Part shown: in pieces, positions 59,455 to 64,000 of the stretch
Layout: each line of letters starts with the position of its first letter
Numbering within the stretch: the stretch's first letter is position 1
From: UBA10348 sp002469915
GTDB taxonomy: Bacteria > Bacteroidota > Rhodothermia > Rhodothermales > UBA10348
Reading direction: 5' to 3'
DNA: 64,000 bases
NCBI GenBank assembly: GCA_029249345.1
Contig: JAQWHM010000017.1
Span: 124,001-188,000 of the forward strand
Notes under the pieces: model-generated
Told to the model about the DNA's origin: nothing
Database searches by the model: none
The model's input: the letters and a program-made list of their open reading frames with translations, nothing else
Made by a program: the position numbers and the translations under genes

Positions 59455-60582
59455 TTAGTTAATCAGCGAAAAGAGACGACTGAATCGCGGCAGCATCGCT
59501 TCTGCATCCCACGAGAAGTACACCAGTAGGGCTTTTCCAACAACGTGATCTCTGGGAACGAATCCCCAAAAGCGGCTGTCTTCTGAGTTGTCCCGATTAT
59601 CGCCCATAACGAAGTAGTAGTCTTGTTCGAACATGTACGACGTGGTTTGGGCACCGTCTATTAAAAACGTCCCCTCTGGTCCCATTGTGGCCGAGTGTCC
59701 CTCGTACTTTGTAATGACGGTCGAGTATTCTTCCCAAGACTTCGGAGTTAGCTCTACAGTCATTCCCTGAGCGGGGATGGTCAACGGTCCAAAGTTATCT
59801 GGAGTCCATCCTCTGCCAGGTGGGTACATGTTGGCATCGTAGATCGAGTTTGCAGAAGCAACAGCGGGCTCAATCCTATCCACTCCCGGCCATGTGGCAA
59901 TTACTTCAGTTGCTTCGGGTGTCGCTACTAGCTGCACGACGGATTGGTCTTGGGCAAAGACATCAGTGATCCCTAGCTCATTAAGGGCAGCGCGATTTAA
60001 TTGAATACGCGGGTCTGTTAAATAGACCAACCAATATTGCTGCATCCCGATCTTCAGATTGAGCGCCGCATCATTTACGTGAACCTGCTTATCCTTGAGC
60101 GCAATCGTCTCTCCTGGAAGCCCCACAACACGCTTTATATAGTGCATGCGGCGCTCAATTTCCTTTACGTCGTCTGCCGGCCAATTGAATACAATTGCGT
60201 CATCACGCTTTACGTCCATAAAACCCGGTACGCGAGTGAACGGAAAAGAAAGTCCTTTCAGATAGATCTCAGTGAAAGGAATCCCGATAGTCATGGGAGT
60301 TCGCGTTCCATAATGGACTTTGGACACAAACAGATAATCACCGACCAACAGATTTTTTTCCATCGAGGGCGTAGGAATCCTGAATAGATCGAAAAAGAGG
60401 GTACGTAGAATGACCATGACGACAACGGCAAAAACCATTGCATCGACCCATTCTCTCACCTTCCCTTTTACGGGCTTACCATTAGACTCACTATTTGCAG
60501 CACGTCCCTCCTGAGTGGACTTACGTTGCGATTTACGGCGTTCGCGTTCTTCTTTTCGTTTGTCGTTTCTACTCTTGGCCAC
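59455..60582 (-). CDS. lepB: Signal peptidase I with large insert
   Basis: 375 residues. A basic N-terminal 45 residues precede one membrane helix (about 45-65). Catalytic Ser73 is in IPTPSMEKNL and Lys149 in YIKRVVGLPGE, and the conserved box E is GDNRDNSEDSRFWG. About 140 residues inserted between the Lys motif and box E are common in Bacteroidota signal peptidases. It removes signal peptides at the outer face of the inner membrane. The order lepA, GWxTD-like gene, lepB resembles the E. coli lepA-lepB operon with an insertion. Confidence 0.95.
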   Translation of the reverse strand: MAKSRNDKRKEERERRKSQRKSTQEGRAANSESNGKPVKGKVREWVDAMVFAVVVMVILRTLFFDLFRIPTPSMEKNLLVGDYLFVSKVHYGTRTPMTIGIPFTEIYLKGLSFPFTRVPGFMDVKRDDAIVFNWPADDVKEIERRMHYIKRVVGLPGETIALKDKQVHVNDAALNLKIGMQQYWLVYLTDPRIQLNRAALNELGITDVFAQDQSVVQLVATPEATEVIATWPGVDRIEPAVASANSIYDANMYPPGRGWTPDNFGPLTIPAQGMTVELTPKSWEEYSTVITKYEGHSATMGPEGTFLIDGAQTTSYMFEQDYYFVMGDNRDNSEDSRFWGFVPRDHVVGKALLVYFSWDAEAMLPRFSRLFSLIN

Positions 60583-60590
60583 GATATACT

Positions 60591-61448
60591 CTAATTGGAT
60601 TCGATGTCCGCCTTTTCCAGATGCTCTGGAGAGGGCCTTCCCAGACTCAGGTCTGGACGCTGAATACGCCTATCGAAAAAACTTGCTCCATCAAATCCTG
60701 TCAAATACCAGGAATGTTGGTCGTAATTGAAGTAATAATCGATAAACCGCGTACGATCTGGAGTGGTTACTAGTTGCTCGAGGAGATGCTTTTTTATGGT
60801 AACGAGCTCCTTTCGAAACCGCATATCTGCGGCCAGAACCACTCCCCGGTCCCACGGTCCATTTACATCTAAGACGAGAACTGAAACAGAATCATCGAGG
60901 ACAAACCAATATTCGAATTGGATGATCTCTTCCTTTCCCAACGAATCGGGATAGCCGGCTTCGGCCAATGTTCTGGTGGGAGCGCCATAGCGGAACTCCA
61001 ATCGCGCTCTGAGGTCTGCTGTGCGCGTCGTATCTAGCGCCGATCTTGATGAGGTCCCCGTAAAAGCCCAATCGGTCTCATCAAATTGAGATTGATACTC
61101 GAATACCCTGAGCCGAGGTATCAGTCTGAACGAATCGGAATTAAATGCATCTAATGGATCGGGAAGAGCGCTCAACAGCGCTTCCATGCGCTTCCTTTCG
61201 GCATCTGCGTATAACCGCTCAGCTAGACTGTTCAAGGGGTCCACGGGCAGCACTTTGGCCCGGTTGCCGCCCTCTCCCGCTTGATCAGTGGCTATTTTTC
61301 GTGCGCGTGCCCGAAGAAAATAGTCCAGCAGGTCCGACGAAGTCTGATTTTGGCTAAAAGCCGAGAATGAGGGCAGCGTAAGGGCAGCCAGAAGCAAGAG
61401 AACACGCACGGAGAAACTGATTCGATTGGAACGCCCGCGTGTGCTCAT
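60591..61448 (-). CDS. Secreted GWxTD-like domain protein
   Basis: 285 residues with a signal peptide (hydrophobic 13-30, then AFSQ). The middle resembles a GWxTD region: ARLEFRYGAPTRTLAE (compare R-x-x-YG-x-P) and EEIIQFEYWFV, followed by VNGPWDRGV. The W-x-TD signature itself is not clear, so this is a diverged or partial member. GWxTD proteins are secreted and of unknown function in Bacteroidota, Gemmatimonadota and relatives. It is cotranscribed with lepA (2 bp upstream) and lepB (8 bp downstream). Confidence 0.55.
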   Translation of the reverse strand: MSTRGRSNRISFSVRVLLLLAALTLPSFSAFSQNQTSSDLLDYFLRARARKIATDQAGEGGNRAKVLPVDPLNSLAERLYADAERKRMEALLSALPDPLDAFNSDSFRLIPRLRVFEYQSQFDETDWAFTGTSSRSALDTTRTADLRARLEFRYGAPTRTLAEAGYPDSLGKEEIIQFEYWFVLDDSVSVLVLDVNGPWDRGVVLAADMRFRKELVTIKKHLLEQLVTTPDRTRFIDYYFNYDQHSWYLTGFDGASFFDRRIQRPDLSLGRPSPEHLEKADIESN

Positions 61449-61450
61449 TA

Positions 61451-63256
61451 TTAATCATCCATAGAAAGGACGGCAAGGAATGCCTCCTGGGGCACTTCAA
61501 CGCTTCCAACCTGCTTCATTCTCTTTTTACCCTTTTTCTGCTTTTCAAGGAGTTTACGTTTCCTCGAAATATCACCACCATAACATTTGGCCGTCACATC
61601 CTTTCTAAGCGCCTTTACGGTCTCTCTAGAGATAATGCGAGACCCTACTGCTGCCTGCAAAGCAACATCAAACATCTGCCTTGGAATGAGTTCTCTTAGC
61701 TTTTTAACCAGCTTCCGGCCCATTTCATAGGCTTTGTCACGGTGAACAATAGTAGATAAGGCATCTACAGCATCTCCATTGATCATCACGTCAAGTTTCA
61801 CCAAATGACTTGTGCGGTAATCCAAGTAGTCATAATCGAGAGAAGCATATCCACGACTAATACTTTTCAGTTTGTCGTAGTAATCAAATACGATTTCAGC
61901 AAGCGGCAGATGGTATTCTAAGCTAACACGCTCTTCGTCGAGATATTGCGTGTTGATATACACGCCACGTCTATCCTGACACAGTTGCATGAGTCCCCCG
62001 ATATATTCAGTCGGAGTAATAATCTCAGCTTTTACAATCGGTTCGTGTATCTCTTGGATATCACCAACTGGAGGCATGTTAGATGGATTCTCAACATTGA
62101 CCCAAGCGTCGTCATTCTTATTGACCCGATATTTCACGTTCGGTACAGTCGTGATAATATCCAGTCCAAATTCGCGATCTAAACGCTCCTGAACGATCTC
62201 CATGTGAAGTAAACCCAGGAATCCAACACGGAAACCAAAACCGAGTGCCACGGAGGTTTCAGGCTCAAAGGTTAGCGCTGCATCATTCAACTGCAGTTTT
62301 TCGAGAGACGCCCTTAAGTCTTCGAACTCCTCTGCATTGGTGGGATATACCCCTGAGAAAACCATGGGTTTGGCTTCGCGAAAGCCAGAAATAGCTTCTT
62401 CAGCACCATTTTCACGCGTGGTGATCGTATCTCCAACCTGTGTTTCTTTCACATCTTTTATTGAGCCGATGATGTAACCAACCTCTCCTGCAGAAAGATT
62501 TTTTACAGGCTCCATGTTCATGCGCAGAAAACCAATCTCTTCGGCATCGCATTCCTTACCTGTGGACATAAATCGGATTCCTTCACGGGCATTGAGTTGT
62601 CCGTCAAAGACACGAGCGTAAACAATCGATCCTCGATAGGTATTAAAAATGGAATCGAATATGAGCGCTTTCAATGGCGCTTCGATATTGCCACTGGGCT
62701 CAGGAATACGCTCGACAATGGTTTCTAGGAGCTCATGAACGCCTTCCCCCGTTTTCGCGCTAATTCGGGCGATGTTTTCTGCTGGTTCACCGATGAGGTT
62801 CTCAATAGTGCTGGCCACCGCTTCAGGATTCGCCCCAGGAAGGTCTACTTTATTGAGGACCGGAATAATCTCAAGATCTAACTCCATTGCCAGGAGCAAA
62901 TTAGAAATAGTTTGGGCTTCGATTCCTTGAGCAGCATCGACTACTAGAATGGCACCCTCGCAGGCTTCAAGAGCTCTGGATACCTCATAGGTAAAGTCCA
63001 CGTGACCGGGCGTATCAATTAGATTCAAGACGTACTTCGTACCGTCATCCGATGTGTAGTCCATGCGTATAGCATGGCTCTTTATCGTGATTCCACGTTC
63101 TCGCTCCAGATCCATTGAGTCGAGAACCTGTTCCTGAAGCTCACGCTTGGACAGGGTACCGGTCAATTCCAGCAGCCGATCGGCTAGAGTACTCTTGCCG
63201 TGATCAATATGTGCAATGATGCAGAAATTTCGGATTCTGCTTTGTTCGGTCGCCAT
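61451..63256 (-). CDS. lepA: Elongation factor 4 (LepA)
   Basis: GTPase that back-translocates or assists stalled ribosomes. It has 601 residues. G1 AHIDHGKST is at 15-23, G3 DTPGHVDFTYEV, and NKVDLPGANPE is G4. Domains II, III and V follow, and the LepA-specific C-terminal domain carries GGDISRKRKLLEKQKKGKKR. The start is 17 bp after AAAAGG-like bases. First gene of the lepA-GWxTD-lepB unit. Confidence 0.97.
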   Translation of the reverse strand: MATEQSRIRNFCIIAHIDHGKSTLADRLLELTGTLSKRELQEQVLDSMDLERERGITIKSHAIRMDYTSDDGTKYVLNLIDTPGHVDFTYEVSRALEACEGAILVVDAAQGIEAQTISNLLLAMELDLEIIPVLNKVDLPGANPEAVASTIENLIGEPAENIARISAKTGEGVHELLETIVERIPEPSGNIEAPLKALIFDSIFNTYRGSIVYARVFDGQLNAREGIRFMSTGKECDAEEIGFLRMNMEPVKNLSAGEVGYIIGSIKDVKETQVGDTITTRENGAEEAISGFREAKPMVFSGVYPTNAEEFEDLRASLEKLQLNDAALTFEPETSVALGFGFRVGFLGLLHMEIVQERLDREFGLDIITTVPNVKYRVNKNDDAWVNVENPSNMPPVGDIQEIHEPIVKAEIITPTEYIGGLMQLCQDRRGVYINTQYLDEERVSLEYHLPLAEIVFDYYDKLKSISRGYASLDYDYLDYRTSHLVKLDVMINGDAVDALSTIVHRDKAYEMGRKLVKKLRELIPRQMFDVALQAAVGSRIISRETVKALRKDVTAKCYGGDISRKRKLLEKQKKGKKRMKQVGSVEVPQEAFLAVLSMDD

Positions 63257-63427
63257 GCAGCCTTTTGGAGAAACAGGATGGGGTCTATAAATCGATCGTG
63301 ATATAATAGGTAGTCTACTGCTCTGTTCCGCTGTCCTTCGTGGGGATACCGCGAAATTTGACTTGCTAATCAGAAAGGATCTCGTTTAGCTCAGAACAGA
63401 AATATGTTAGATACGTTGTCTAAAAGG

Positions 63428-63444
63428 CATCATATGATATGATG
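63428..63444. promoter_or_regulatory. Perfect 8 bp palindrome, operator candidate
   Basis: CATCATAT, one G, then ATATGATG. It lies about 170 bp upstream of the lepA start and 230 bp upstream of the ECF sigma start, so it could belong to either. Confidence 0.35.
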
Positions 63445-63601
63445 GGGAGAGAGGCCGCTAATGTGTTACTTTAAGTGAAAGGGGTTAAAAATAATGCGTT
63501 TTTTTTTACCTTTTCCCACCGATCTGGTCTTGCAGAGCGCGTACTATAACGCATAACTTGTTGCACCCCCTGTCATTACAACGATCACTTAGTGTCATCT
63601 A

Positions 63602-63616
63602 TTAGCATCATGCTAA
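63602..63616. promoter_or_regulatory. Perfect 7 bp palindrome, operator candidate upstream of ECF sigma
   Basis: TTAGCAT, one C, ATGCTAA, with TAAAAT overlapping its right end (63614-63619) that could serve as a -10 element. A dimeric repressor here would block the sigma promoter. Confidence 0.4.
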
Positions 63617-63672
63617 AATTGGGTAATCCGGCTCTTCACTGTGTATTAAGATTCGACTGAGGGCAAGATTCT

Positions 63673-64000
63673 ATGCGTTCATATACGGACGACCAGTTTC
63701 GAGCTTGGGGTCGCGGTCTTTTAAATGCTGATGCAGCGTCCTATGCGGAACTGTTCGATGCGACTTATGATGCCCTCCATCGCTATGCGGTGTTCATAAC
63801 GCACGACAGCGCTTCTGCTTCGGACATTTTGCAGGATGTGTTTCTAAAACTGTGGCAAGTTCGACATACCATCGATCCTAATAGGTCTCTTAAGGCCCTG
63901 ATGTACCAGATGGTTAGGAATTATTCCCTCAATCACGAAAGGCAGAAGAAGCGTCACGCAACTGAAGCCATTGTGGCTGACAGCCCTACTGTCGGCTTTG
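63673..64000 (+). CDS. ECF sigma factor (3' truncated by window edge)
   Basis: Extracytoplasmic-function sigma factor; 109 codons visible from ATG 63673. Region 2.1-2.3 is visible as DATYDALHRYAVFITHDSAS, with ASDILQDVFLKLWQ (the DxxQ/VFLKLW core) and LMYQMVRNYSLNHERQKKR covering region 2.4. The product is cut before region 4. Upstream is a palindrome 56 bp before the start. No anti-sigma gene is visible. Confidence 0.9.
   Translation, partial: MRSYTDDQFRAWGRGLLNADAASYAELFDATYDALHRYAVFITHDSASASDILQDVFLKLWQVRHTIDPNRSLKALMYQMVRNYSLNHERQKKRHATEAIVADSPTVGF

Larger units (their letters stand above)
63257..63672. other. 416 bp gene-free region upstream of ECF sigma gene
   Basis: No ORF of note. 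It contains the lepA promoter region, the odd palindrome CATCATAT-G-ATATGATG (63428-63444), a T8-rich run at about 63502-63510, and TTAGCAT-C-ATGCTAA (63602-63616) 56 bp before the sigma start. These two perfect palindromes are operator candidates. No tRNA or hairpin with a T-run was found. Confidence 0.5.

Noticed and set aside
1..64000. CRISPR array, rRNA operon or insertion sequence
   Set aside because: No repeat-spacer pattern, rRNA segment, transposase or terminal inverted repeats were seen.

Overview
This 64 kb window is almost entirely chromosomal housekeeping sequence, densely packed and of medium GC. The gene set points to the Bacteroidota/Rhodothermota/Balneolota side of the FCB group. 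The pointers are a bTHX ribosomal peptide, a LuxE-like acyl-protein synthetase, a GWxTD-like secreted protein, a LepB with a large insert, many starts without a clear Shine-Dalgarno, and the order rimP-nusA-infB-rbfA-truB-ribF-rpsO-pnp-M16 peptidase. The phylum is an inference from these markers. No rRNA, tRNA, CRISPR array, insertion sequence or prophage was seen.

Region 1 (1-7.6 kb) is a phosphate island. A minus-strand operon runs porin, pstS, phoU, pstC, pstA, then two pstB-type ATPases. It is divergent from a plus-strand Na/Pi cotransporter that carries its own PhoU-like tail. The PhoU gene is fused to a phosphatase-like domain without its catalytic residues, and one of the two ATPases has lost its Q-loop and H-loop residues.

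Region 2 (7.6-13.6 kb) holds an aldehyde dehydrogenase, an aminotransferase, a small membrane protein, prfB with the classical +1 programmed frameshift, and nadB. Region 3 (13.6-25 kb) is the transcription/translation block rimP-nusA-infB-rbfA-truB-ribF-rpsO-pnp followed by an M16 protease. It has a leader with two terminator-like hairpins before rimP and several hairpins around rpsO and pnp. Region 4 (25-33.4 kb) contains a sugar epimerase, scpA-scpB-rluB, guaB, an M24 peptidase, a nitroreductase, a glycosyltransferase and an RsbW-like kinase.

Region 5 (33.3-35.3 kb) is the most interesting. A divergent but catalytically complete tyrosine recombinase is translationally coupled to miaA. Thirty-one bases upstream of its start lies a 28 bp site with exact dif geometry: 11 bp arm, 6 bp core, 11 bp arm. 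This looks like a single-recombinase Xer/dif unit of the kind known for XerS/difSL. Region 6 (35.3-42.4 kb) holds stress and metabolic genes: FxsA, DinB-like, tandem TerB, DAO oxidase, thioredoxin-like, a RIC-type Fe-S repair protein, and a long Cys/Met-type PLP enzyme divergent from an Lrp regulator.

Region 7 (42.4-54.7 kb, minus strand) carries topoisomerase IV (parC, parE), an AlbA-type DNA-binding protein, gpsA, plsY, purM, an unknown gene, enoyl-CoA hydratase, a LuxE-like protein, an M14 carboxypeptidase and the 34-residue bTHX gene. Region 8 (54.9-64 kb) holds a YjbQ-domain fusion protein, an SDR, a potassium-channel/RCK protein, an L,D-transpeptidase, the lepA-GWxTD-lepB operon, a 416 bp gene-free region with perfect short palindromes, and the truncated start of an ECF sigma factor.
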